From Oscillospiraceae bacterium (GTDB lineage: Bacteria; Bacillota; Clostridia; Oscillospirales; Acutalibacteraceae): a DNA stretch of 28,087 nucleotides. The notes beneath the pieces are model-generated. The model did no database searches, was not told the origin of the DNA, and saw only the letters and a program-made list of their open reading frames with translations. Every line of letters begins with the position of its first letter. Positions within the stretch are counted from its first letter, which is position 1. The stretch covers positions 1-28,087 of the forward strand of contig JAISWM010000035.1 of the NCBI GenBank assembly GCA_031270785.1, written 5' to 3'. Shown here one piece after another: positions 22,147 to 28,087 of this stretch. Position numbers and translations under genes: made by a program.

Positions 22147-23487
22147 TCATTTTAGCACATCCACTTCACTAATGCCATAATTTATCAGCAAAGATCGTTC
22201 TTCTTCTTGTATTATTTCCCCCGGAATAAGCAGGGGGATACCCGGTGGGCATGGAGCTACAGCTCGTGATGCGCATTTTCCTATGCTGTTATTAACCGAA
22301 ACGGTTACAAATTCTGATAAAACGGCATTTCTTACGGTATGGCTTGCGGTTGTGGGAATTTTAAAATGATATTCTTTATCTTCTAAAACTTTTTCTTTAG
22401 GGGTTAAATTTAAAACAGCGTTTTGGAGCCTTTCAAAGTCGATATCTGCGTTAAGGGGGGAAGGTATAAATACAGAATATTTTTTGCCACAGTATTCCGG
22501 TTCAACTTTGAATTTGTGCAGGTGTTTTCTAAATTCGTCTCCTGTGTACCCTATATTTGAAGTATCTAAAGTTATCCTTGCGGGGTCAGAGCATTTGCTC
22601 TTATAAAGAATGCCTTTTTTATTTGCTGTTTTTTTGATTAAATTCACTTTTTCTAAAAGTTTTTTAAATTCGTTGTGCCCGTTTTTTGCTATCCAATCTA
22701 TGCAAAGGTCTATAGACGACAAGATTAAAAACGATGGGCTTGTCGAACCGAACATACTCATTGAATATTTAGCGTATGGTATTAATTTATCGTCCGTTAT
22801 GTGAAGCAAAGCACTGCCCGTAAGCGACGGAAGAGTTTTATGGATGGAATCCGCAACTAAAGAAGCTCCTTGATTTATCGGATGCGAATTTTTGTCTATG
22901 CATATTAAATGCGATCCATGGGCGTTGTCAACTAACAGCGGGACGCTGAATTGTTTGCAAACTTCAGAAATTTCTTTTATATTTAAAATATTTCCGTAGT
23001 AATCCGGGCTTGTGATAAATACGGCTTTTATATTTTCGTTCTTTTTAAATATGCTTAAAATTTCTTCAGGATTAATATAGTACGGGTAGTTGGAATTTAA
23101 ATATTTCTGCGGAAGTATCCAATGCGGTATTATGTTAAGAAGTGCCATTGTATTTATGACTGACCTGTGAATATTTCGCGAAAACATAATATGGTTAACT
23201 TTTGCATTGCACACCAGTTTAAGCATAGTTTGTATGCAAAGCGTATTACCTCCGGCGGAAAAAATGGTTTTTTTAGTTTCGTAAAATTTTGTGGCTTTTT
23301 TTTCAGAAATGTCTATGCACGATGTGGGGGTATATAGGTCGTCGGTATCCGGTAGTTCTGTAATGTCCTCTGATAAGCTAAGATTTTGATTTAATAAACT
23401 GTTGTTTTTATGGGCGGGAGTGTGAAACGAAGATCTGCCTAGATGATTATAATTTTTTATAGATCTATAAATATCATTTTTCTTCAT
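22147..23487 (-). CDS. Orn/Lys/Arg decarboxylase family PLP enzyme (YaaO-like)
   Basis: This is a fold-type I pyridoxal-phosphate enzyme of the basic amino acid decarboxylase family, 446 residues, which would make polyamine precursors such as cadaverine or agmatine in the cytosol. HTPAHK (22-27) matches the family's TPGHK motif; VDNAHG (187-191 region) holds the cofactor-contacting Asp and His; SIHKTLPSLTG holds the Schiff-base Lys217. The C-terminal part (PPGIPLLIPGE) is the conserved small domain. It is a short form like B. subtilis YaaO, without the N-terminal wing domain. ATG 23487 is preferred over a TTG one codon before it; AAAGGA is upstream. Substrate choice among Lys, Arg and Orn cannot be read here. 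Confidence 0.88.
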   Translation of the reverse strand: MKKNDIYRSIKNYNHLGRSSFHTPAHKNNSLLNQNLSLSEDITELPDTDDLYTPTSCIDISEKKATKFYETKKTIFSAGGNTLCIQTMLKLVCNAKVNHIMFSRNIHRSVINTMALLNIIPHWILPQKYLNSNYPYYINPEEILSIFKKNENIKAVFITSPDYYGNILNIKEISEVCKQFSVPLLVDNAHGSHLICIDKNSHPINQGASLVADSIHKTLPSLTGSALLHITDDKLIPYAKYSMSMFGSTSPSFLILSSIDLCIDWIAKNGHNEFKKLLEKVNLIKKTANKKGILYKSKCSDPARITLDTSNIGYTGDEFRKHLHKFKVEPEYCGKKYSVFIPSPLNADIDFERLQNAVLNLTPKEKVLEDKEYHFKIPTTASHTVRNAVLSEFVTVSVNNSIGKCASRAVAPCPPGIPLLIPGEIIQEEERSLLINYGISEVDVLK

Positions 23488-23518
23488 CAAAATAGGTCCT
23501 TTCGTAAAATTGCCATAT

Positions 23519-23639
23519 TATAGCTGTTACGATTTAAAATAGTCTTCAAAAGTAAACTTATCCGTGTACTTTTCCCCCCCCGCCTTTGGCAGGGAGGAAA
23601 GTTATAAAAATCAGACGCTTTTCAAACGAAACAGCTATA
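23519..23639. mobile_element. Complete family 2 miniature element, 121 bp
   Basis: It has inverted ends TATAGCTGTTACG and CGAAACAGCTATA around CCCCCCCGCC-TTT-GGCAGGGAGG. The left arm (GTCTTCAAAAGTAAAC, TTATCCGTGTAC) recurs inverted at 24690-24766, and the right arm (TTGAAAA, GTCTGATTT on the minus strand) recurs inside dtd. TA at both edges is compatible with a TA target duplication. Confidence 0.75.
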
Positions 23640-23735
23640 GTTCAAGCTTTTTGAAACAGCGGCATTTTTGTTTTTCCCCCCCGCCGAATTAGAATTAAAT
23701 ATTTTAGATTGAAAATTTATTTTTTCAAAAATGTA

Positions 23736-23767
23736 TTGACATTTAATTAATTTAGTGTTATTATAAT
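23736..23767 (+). promoter_or_regulatory. Promoter of the secreted repeat-protein gene
   Basis: TTGACA (23736-23741) is followed after 17 bp by TATTAT (23759-23764); an exact TATAAT at 23762-23767 has 20-bp spacing. The ATG at 23806 is preceded by AAGGA. Confidence 0.75.
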
Positions 23768-23805
23768 ACAGTAACCGATTATAAATTAAATTAAGGAAAA
23801 AAATT

Positions 23806-24558
23806 ATGAAAAAGAATAAATCAAAAATTTTTACTTGTTGTGCTTTACTGTTTATCAATTCATTTGTTGTTTCTAAAGTTTCAGCAGGAAAAGACACACC
23901 TGCATTTACAAAAGCATGTAACGAGGCGATAGCAATGGGATATACTCCTGAAGATGCAAAAGAATATGCAGACGCATATATAGGGGCGATGAAATGGGGA
24001 TGGCGCCCTGAAAAGGCAAAAAAATATGCAGGCGAATATGCATACTTGATACGCGATAACTACTCTCCCTACAAGGCAAGCGTATATGCAAGTTGTGCAG
24101 TAGAAAGTGGACGTTCTTATGTACAGGCGGAATATGTAGACGAGAGGGCCTCTGCAAGGACAAAGGCGTATAACCGGGCGATAGGAATGGGATACACTCC
24201 TGATGAGGCGAACATATATGCAGACGAATATACAGCCAGGATGTATAGTGGGCACTGCTGCAATAGTGAAAGGGCGGACATATATGCAAACATGAAGATA
24301 ATTGGATGTTCTCAGGAAGCAATAGAAGAATATATAAAAGTATATGACGAACGGAGATGGGCAAGAGATAGTTCCCTTTGGGCAAACGCACATGCATATG
24401 CTCGCATAGTACTTGGATATGCTCCAGAACAGGAAGATAGATTTGCAGGCATATGTATAACCATGGTATTCCGCGATGGATATGGCATGATAACAGCATA
24501 CAGGGAAGCACGTGGTATAGTAGATCGCAATGAGGAATTCGACATAAAATGGCAATAA
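23806..24558 (+). CDS. Secreted Tyr/Ala-rich helical-repeat protein
   Basis: The 250-residue product has a signal peptide (Lys-rich start, hydrophobic core 9-22, cleavage likely after VSA at 27). The mature protein is built of degenerate repeats of about 20-22 residues with the pattern G-(Y/W)-x-P-E-x-A-x-x-Y-A-x-x-Y: MGYTPEDAKEYADAY, WGWRPEKAKKYAGEY, NYSPYKASVYASC, MGYTPDEANIYADEY, LGYAPEQEDRFAG. This suggests a stacked helical solenoid. It has no membrane anchor and I recognise no enzyme motif. The gene has its own promoter and AAGGA ribosome site and is flanked by inverted family 2 sequences. I infer that it is exported and binds partners outside the cell; it has the same type of signal-peptide end (SAG) as the GTPase at 9328. 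The long reverse-strand frames over it are shadows of its Tyr/Ala-rich codons. Confidence 0.75.
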   Translation: MKKNKSKIFTCCALLFINSFVVSKVSAGKDTPAFTKACNEAIAMGYTPEDAKEYADAYIGAMKWGWRPEKAKKYAGEYAYLIRDNYSPYKASVYASCAVESGRSYVQAEYVDERASARTKAYNRAIGMGYTPDEANIYADEYTARMYSGHCCNSERADIYANMKIIGCSQEAIEEYIKVYDERRWARDSSLWANAHAYARIVLGYAPEQEDRFAGICITMVFRDGYGMITAYREARGIVDRNEEFDIKWQ

Positions 24559-24563
24559 CAACA

Positions 24564-24592
24564 CCGGCACTGGCTGTTTGTTGAAATGCCGG
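24564..24592. terminator. Possible stem-loop after the secreted repeat-protein gene
   Basis: CCGGCA (24564-24569) can pair with TGCCGG (24587-24592), but the loop is 17 bases and there is no T-run after it, so termination is doubtful. Confidence 0.3.
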
Positions 24593-24593
24593 A

Positions 24594-24689
24594 TATAGCA
24601 AAAACCATTTAGAAACATGATATTATTTACGTTTTCCCCCCCGCCGAAATCGGGGGGGAAAAATATTACCAACCAATTTGGCCACAACC
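24594..24689 (+). mobile_element. Chimeric element (family 2 left arm, hairpin, family 1 right arm)
   Basis: It starts TATAGCAAAAACCATTTAGA, has the hairpin CCCCCCCGCCGA-AATC-GGGGGGG (imperfect) and ends AATTTGGCCACAACC. Its left arm matches that at 11207. Confidence 0.65.
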
Positions 24690-24766
24690 TTCTCCCAGCC
24701 GACGGCGGGGAGAAAGTACACGGATAAATTTACTTTTGAAGACTTTTTTAAAGCGTAACAGCTATA
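24690..24766 (-). mobile_element. Family 2 half element, inverted relative to 23519-23639
   Basis: Hairpin CTCCCAGCC-GAC-GGCGGGGAG is followed by the arm GTACACGGATAAATTTACTT and ends GCGTAACAGCTATA. Over some 60 bp this is the inverted repeat of the left arm at 23519-23575. Confidence 0.7.
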
Positions 24767-24768
24767 TT

Positions 24769-24826
24769 ATTTGTGTCCCCCCCGCTAGACCCGGCGGTGG
24801 GGGATATTATTACCAACCAATTCTTT
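24769..24826 (+). mobile_element. Degenerate element (hairpin and family 1 right arm) at the mraY 3' end
   Basis: CCCCCCCGC-TAGACCC-GGCGGTGGGGG is followed by TATTACCAACCAATTCTT, a decayed family 1 arm. It ends 6 bases before the mraY stop codon. Confidence 0.5.
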
Positions 24827-24831
24827 ACAAT

Positions 24832-25869
24832 TTAAAAGGCATAAATACTGAATATGAATGATATAACCCCAAAAAATATTACCGCCAAGCTGAAAACTGT
24901 ACATATTTTAGTTTCGCTCCACCCGATCATTTCAAAATGGTGATGTATTGGACTCATTTTAAATAATCTTTTGCCATGTGTGTATTTAAAATATAATACT
25001 TGCAGTATTACGGAGAACATTTCCAATATATACACAAAAGATATAAGTATCAAAACAATGTGCAAGTTTGTGCCGAACCCCAAGGCGCATATCATCCCCC
25101 CTAAAAATAAAGAACCGGTATCGCCCATAAAGACTTTTGCCGGATAAAAGTTCCATATTAAAAACCCTAAACATCCTCCGGCCAAAGCGGCGGAAAGTAT
25201 GCTGAGTCCAAACATGCCTAAAAGGCTTGATATCACCATATAAAATATGGAGGCGAAAAACGTAACCGATGATGTAAGACCGTCTATACCGTCATTGAGG
25301 TTAACTGCGTTTACAATTCCAACAATTACGACAGCAGATATTATCCAGTAAAAAAAACCAAAATTTAAAGACCCTAAAAAAGGGAAAGATACAGATGTAA
25401 TATTTTTACCGCCATTTCTGGATTCAACAATATATATGCACAGCAAATAGGCAATCGCGATTGCAAATTGTAAAATAAGTTTTTGCCTGGGGCTTAAACC
25501 TTTGTTTTGTTTTTTTATTACTTTTGTGTAATCGTCAAGAAAACCTGCCGCACCAAAGAGTATTGCCATGCAAAGCCCGGCGAATATTTTAGTTGTCATA
25601 ACTGCGGTTTCTATTGTTTGCTTTCCTGCCAAACCGCTGATGATATAGTAAAGCGGAATGCAGATTACAGCGGAAAGTACTGTCCCGATAATAAACATAA
25701 TTCCACCCATGGTGGGAGTCCCTTGCTTTTTGTTATGCCATACCGGTCCTATTTCAAGAATAGTTTGACCGTATTTAAGTTTATGTAAAAAAGGAATCAT
25801 AAATTTTCCTAATATAGCTGTGATAGCAAACGAAATTATAGCGGCTACCACTGTCCAAATACCATTCAT
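24832..25869 (-). CDS. mraY: Phospho-N-acetylmuramoyl-pentapeptide transferase
   Basis: MraY is the integral membrane enzyme that transfers phospho-MurNAc-pentapeptide from UDP to undecaprenyl phosphate, making lipid I. The 345-residue protein has the expected pattern of about ten membrane helices. Landmarks are GTPTMGG near the N-terminus, FLDDYTKV with the paired catalytic Asp, NAVNLNDGIDGL (usually NLTDGLDGL), FMGDTGSL and the SPIHHHFE loop. GGAGAG lies 13 bases before the ATG. It stands alone on this strand, transcribed away from ftsZ, rather than within a murE-mraY-murD-type cluster. Its presence means the cell makes peptidoglycan precursors. Confidence 0.96.
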   Translation of the reverse strand: MNGIWTVVAAIISFAITAILGKFMIPFLHKLKYGQTILEIGPVWHNKKQGTPTMGGIMFIIGTVLSAVICIPLYYIISGLAGKQTIETAVMTTKIFAGLCMAILFGAAGFLDDYTKVIKKQNKGLSPRQKLILQFAIAIAYLLCIYIVESRNGGKNITSVSFPFLGSLNFGFFYWIISAVVIVGIVNAVNLNDGIDGLTSSVTFFASIFYMVISSLLGMFGLSILSAALAGGCLGFLIWNFYPAKVFMGDTGSLFLGGMICALGFGTNLHIVLILISFVYILEMFSVILQVLYFKYTHGKRLFKMSPIHHHFEMIGWSETKICTVFSLAVIFFGVISFIFSIYAF

Positions 25870-25920
25870 AGTGTTTTAGTACTCTCCTTTTTGCAAGTTT
25901 TTATTTTCAATATATACATT

Positions 25921-25950
25921 ATTATATTATAATATAATATGAAAAATCAA
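25921..25950 (-). promoter_or_regulatory. Candidate mraY promoter
   Basis: On the minus strand TTGATT (25950-25945) and TATAAT (25926-25921) are 18 bp apart, 51 bases before the ATG. The -35 box ends only four bases from the tandem array. The region is AT-rich, so chance matches are possible. Confidence 0.5.
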
Positions 25951-25954
25951 AAAA

Positions 25955-26437
25955 TATAGTAAAAACCTTTCAAAACCGTGGCATTTTTGTTCTTTCCCCT
26001 TTGTTTTTTCCCCCTGCCAACGGCGGGGGGAAATAAAAAGTTTCAGCCATTTTGGAGTATGATGCAAAATCGGCGGCAGCATATATAGTAAAAACTTTTT
26101 AAAACAGTGGCATTTTTGTTCTTTCTCCCTGCCAACGGCGGGGAAAATAAGAAGTTTCAACTATTTTGGGGGTATGATCCAAAATCGGCGGCATATATAG
26201 TAAAAGCTTTTTAAAACAGTGGCATTTTTGTTCTTTCTCCCTGCCAACGGCAGGAGCAAATAAAAAGTTTCAGCCATTTTGAAACATGACCCACAATCGG
26301 CGGCATATATAGTAAAAGCTTTTTAAAACAGTGACATTTTTGTTTTTTCCTCGCCAGCGGTTGGGGAAAATAAGAAGTTTCAGCCATTTTGGAGTATGAT
26401 CCAAAATCGGCAGTGGCATATATAGTAAAAACCTTTA
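25955..26437 (+). repeat. Tandem array of about 4.1 copies of a 112-bp hairpin element
   Basis: Units begin with TATAG at 25955, 26084, 26196, 26308 and 26421 (periods 129, 112, 112, 113; the last is partial). Each has the family 2 arm (TATAGTAAAAGCTTTTTAAA type), GGCATTTTTGTTCTTTCTCC, a short hairpin CCCTGCC-AAC-GGCGGG, the family 1-like arm (AGTTTCAGCCATTTT) and AAAATCGGCGGC. Units differ by point changes and small indels. It looks like duplication of one chimeric element plus its target flank. There are no unique spacers, so it is not CRISPR. Confidence 0.88.
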
Positions 26438-26490
26438 TACTGATATTTTATTTTTAATCAAAAATATCTGTTTAAATGTCATATCTTGAC

Positions 26491-26519
26491 TTGATTATTA
26501 TATTATGCTGCAATATAAT
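26491..26519 (+). promoter_or_regulatory. Candidate ftsZ promoter
   Basis: TTGATT (26491-26496) and TATAAT (26514-26519) have 17-bp spacing, about 66 bases before the ATG. A TTGACT five bases earlier would be too far (22 bp). Confidence 0.6.
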
Positions 26520-26584
26520 GAGTACTATGATATTTATAAAATCCATAGTCTTTTGGATATTAAAATATAGAAGGGGTCAAATAT

Positions 26585-27709
26585 ATGAGTTTTGAACTTG
26601 AAAATAATAATGAGGATATTGTTCAAATAAAAGTTATAGGGGTAGGCGGAGGCGGCGGGAACGCTATTAATCGAATGATAGACTCCAGTGTAAAGTGTGT
26701 GGAATTTATTTGTATAAATACTGATAAACAAGCTCTTTTAAGGTCAAAAGCGACACATAAAATACAAATTGGAGAAAAAATCACACACGGAAAAGGTGCC
26801 GGATCAAAACCGGAAGTAGGTCAAAGATCTGCTGAAGAAAGCAGAGATGAGATTATAGCATCTATTAAGGGTGCCGATATGGTGTTTATAACTGCCGGAA
26901 TGGGCGGCGGAACCGGTACAGGTGCTGCTCCGGTGGTTGCCCAAGTCGCAAGAGAAATGGGAATACTCACTGTGGGAATAGTCACCAAACCCTTTTCTTT
27001 CGAAGGAAGCAGACGTTTAGAACAAGCCGAAAATGGAATTATAGCCCTTAGGGAACAAGTTGATTCGCTCGTTGTCATTCCGAATGAAAGGCTCAAATAT
27101 GCAAGTCAGCAAAGAATTACTCTTATGAATGCTTTTGTAGTAGCTGATGACGTACTCAGGCAGGGCGTGCAAAGTATATCTGATTTAATATTACTTCCGG
27201 GTCTTGTAAATTTAGATTTTGCGGATGTAACGTCCGTAATGAAAGACGCCGGATATGCTCACATGGGCATGGGGCGAGCATCAGGAAAAGATAAAGCCGA
27301 AATGGCCGCAAATATGGCGATATCCAGTCCTCTGCTGGAAACCGCTATTAACGGAGCGAAAGGTGTGATAATAAACATAACCTCTTCACCGGACATTGGT
27401 CTTGATGAAATTGAAACAGCCTCAGGCATGATTTCGGAACAAGCGGATAGCGGTGCCAACATTATTTGGGGAGCGGCATTTGATGAAACTATGGACGATG
27501 AAATCAGTGTAACTGTGATCGCAACCGGGTTTGCTACAAGAGAATCGTATGCTCCGGTTCCTTCCAAGCCAAATTCTAAATCAAATGTTATTGGCAGGCA
27601 AGAAAACAGAAATAATTATCAGCCAAAAGATAAATTCGCGTCTGATTCGAAAAATAATAATAATGACGATACATACTATGATATAATGTCCATTTTTAAT
27701 AATAGGTGA
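26585..27709 (+). CDS. ftsZ: Cell division protein FtsZ
   Basis: FtsZ is the tubulin-like GTPase that forms the division ring under the membrane. VGVGGGGGNAINRM (nucleotide-binding start), the tubulin signature GGGTGTG (107-113), NTDKQAL, and the T7 synergy loop NLDFADV (209-215) with its catalytic Asp residues are intact. The C-terminal linker is short and Asn/Lys/Asp rich and ends in YDIMSIFNNR, matching the conserved C-terminal peptide that binds FtsA or SepF. The length of 374 residues is normal. AAGGGG precedes the ATG and a promoter is at 26491-26519. ftsA and ftsQ are not upstream; ftsZ is transcribed alone, divergent from mraY. A family 2 element follows the stop by 7 bases. Confidence 0.97.
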   Translation: MSFELENNNEDIVQIKVIGVGGGGGNAINRMIDSSVKCVEFICINTDKQALLRSKATHKIQIGEKITHGKGAGSKPEVGQRSAEESRDEIIASIKGADMVFITAGMGGGTGTGAAPVVAQVAREMGILTVGIVTKPFSFEGSRRLEQAENGIIALREQVDSLVVIPNERLKYASQQRITLMNAFVVADDVLRQGVQSISDLILLPGLVNLDFADVTSVMKDAGYAHMGMGRASGKDKAEMAANMAISSPLLETAINGAKGVIINITSSPDIGLDEIETASGMISEQADSGANIIWGAAFDETMDDEISVTVIATGFATRESYAPVPSKPNSKSNVIGRQENRNNYQPKDKFASDSKNNNNDDTYYDIMSIFNNR

Positions 27710-27716
27710 AGTTGGT

Positions 27717-27915
27717 TATAGCTGTTTTTCTTGAAAACGGCCGTATGCATGGCCCATCGCCCCGCTAGCAGGTGGGTCATGTCTCAAAATAATTGAAATC
27801 CCTTTTTTCCCCCCGCCACCCGGCGGGGGGAAAATATTATCAACTAATTTGGACCACCACCACTGGCGGGGCGATAATTGCCAAGATTTAGACTTTTTTA
27901 AGAGCAGCAGCTATA
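27717..27915 (+). mobile_element. Family 2 element with family 1 nested in its hairpin loop
   Basis: The ends TATAGCTG and CAGCTATA enclose a stem ATCGCCCCGC / GCGGGGCGAT. The loop of that stem is occupied by a family 1 copy (27775-27861, GGTCATGTCTCAAAATAATT to GGACCACCACC). The right arm (AGACTTTTTTAAGAGCAGCAG) is related to the sequence at 1562-1585 on the other strand. Confidence 0.75.
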
Positions 27916-27934
27916 TACACCGCCGCCAATTTTG

Positions 27935-28027
27935 GGTCATGTCTCAAAATAATTGAAATCCCTTTTCACCCCCGCCTTCGGCGGGGGGAAAACAAAAATG
28001 CCATTGTTTTAAAGGGTTTTTACTATA
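27935..28027 (+). mobile_element. Chimeric element (family 1 left arm, hairpin, family 2 right arm)
   Basis: It starts GGTCATGTCTCAAAATAATT, has the hairpin CCCCCGCC-TTC-GGCGGGGG and ends GGGTTTTTACTATA. It is the same type as 20450-20545. Confidence 0.75.
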
Positions 28028-28087
28028 TACGCCGCCTTTCAAAATAGCTGAAGCTCCTTATTTTCCCCCCCGCCTGTGGCGGGGGGG

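Larger units (their letters stand above)
23488..23805. other. Intergenic region with family 2 elements and a promoter
   Basis: It separates the divergent decarboxylase and the secreted repeat protein genes. It contains a complete family 2 element (23519-23639), an adjoining half copy (TATAGTTCAAGC at 23636 to the GC run ending near 23686), AT-rich DNA and the promoter at 23736-23764. No gene is seen. Confidence 0.65.
25870..26584. other. Divergent mraY-ftsZ intergenic region
   Basis: It contains the mraY ribosome site and promoter (25921-25950), the tandem element array (25955-26437) and the ftsZ promoter (26491-26519). There is no gene. Confidence 0.7.
27710..28087. other. Downstream region of ftsZ, entirely repeats
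   Basis: It contains a family 2 element with a nested family 1 copy (27717-27915), a family 1 / family 2 chimera (27935-28027) and a truncated copy that runs off the right edge (28037-28087, ending in the hairpin CCCCCCCGCC-TGT-GGCGGGGGGG). No gene or clear intrinsic terminator is seen. Confidence 0.7.

Noticed and set aside
23881..24687. Long reverse-strand frames (268 and 231 residues) over the secreted repeat-protein gene
   Set aside because: They are Cys/Tyr/Ile-rich shadows of the regular GYTPEDA-type codons on the plus strand, and lack a ribosome site and plausible composition.
25955..26437. CRISPR array
   Set aside because: The units are 112 bp and repeat in full with no unique spacers and no cas genes; this is a tandem array of a mobile element.
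200..28087. Element hairpins as rho-independent terminators
   Set aside because: The GC stems are preceded, not followed, by T-rich sequence on either strand (they continue into AAAAGATATT or AAAGAAGGG), and copies occur in coding sequence and 5' leaders.
200..28087. REP/BIME elements of the RAYT (IS200/IS605-like) type
   Set aside because: Seven copies have exact 8-bp target duplications, which IS200/IS605-type transposition does not make; no RAYT gene is present.
1..28087. tRNA, rRNA, riboswitch or T-box RNAs
   Set aside because: I looked for TTCGA-type T-loops with matching stems, rRNA landmarks and conserved leaders before prfB, mraY, ftsZ and the decarboxylase and saw none; a covariance-model search would be needed to exclude weak cases.

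Overview
The window reads as a chromosomal segment of a low-GC Gram-positive bacterium (Bacillota, probably Clostridia). The housekeeping genes are of Firmicutes type: recJ, a bifunctional relA/spoT, dtd, prfB, mraY, ftsZ, and a yaaO-like / yaaQ / holB block that matches the Bacillus subtilis order except that tmk and yaaR are absent. Non-coding DNA is full of miniature mobile elements. Several genes encode secreted proteins, one of them a Rab/Ras-like GTPase. Together these suggest a host-associated, possibly intracellular, bacterium. The host association is inference.

Layout. 1-1243: tail of an unknown gene, then a uridine-kinase-family kinase (-). 1244-2480: block of nested miniature elements. 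2481-7226: operon recJ - relA/spoT - dtd (+). 7615-9030: orphan sensor histidine kinase (+). 9328-10221: exported small-GTPase-like protein (-). 10421-11092: comF (-). 11650-12492: secreted protein with a GC-rich repetitive tail (+). 12489-20366 (-): prfB, then three tandem paralogues of an unrecognised family, then a heterodimeric ABC exporter, probably one transcription unit. 20773-23487 (-): yaaO-like decarboxylase, yaaQ (c-di-AMP receptor), holB. 23806-24558: secreted helical-repeat protein (+). 24832-25869 (-) mraY and 26585-27709 (+) ftsZ diverge from a tandem repeat array. I saw no tRNA, rRNA, CRISPR array or transposase gene.

The most striking structure is the set of miniature elements, in which I distinguish three families. 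Family 1 is about 90 bp with ends GGT...ACC. It has a GC-rich central hairpin (CCCCCCGCC-loop-GGCGGGGGG) and seven copies have perfect 8-bp target duplications. Family 2 has ends TATAG...CTATA, a similar hairpin and exchangeable arms. Family 3 is about 150 bp without its nested family-1 copy, with ends TAGACCTGTCCG...CGGACAGGTCTA and an apparent TA target duplication. The families are nested in one another. At least three copies are part of protein-coding genes: a 33-codon in-frame insertion in the ABC subunit at 12489-14483, an 18-codon in-frame insertion in dtd, and a replacement C-terminus in the kinase at 269-1243. This resembles Rickettsia palindromic elements in behaviour, but the sequences are different.

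The other candidates for new biology are the exported Rab-like GTPase (signal peptide, G1/G4/G5 motifs, proline-rich stalk, C-terminal membrane anchor) and the paralogue-plus-exporter operon, in which three proteins share near-identical ends but have divergent centres.
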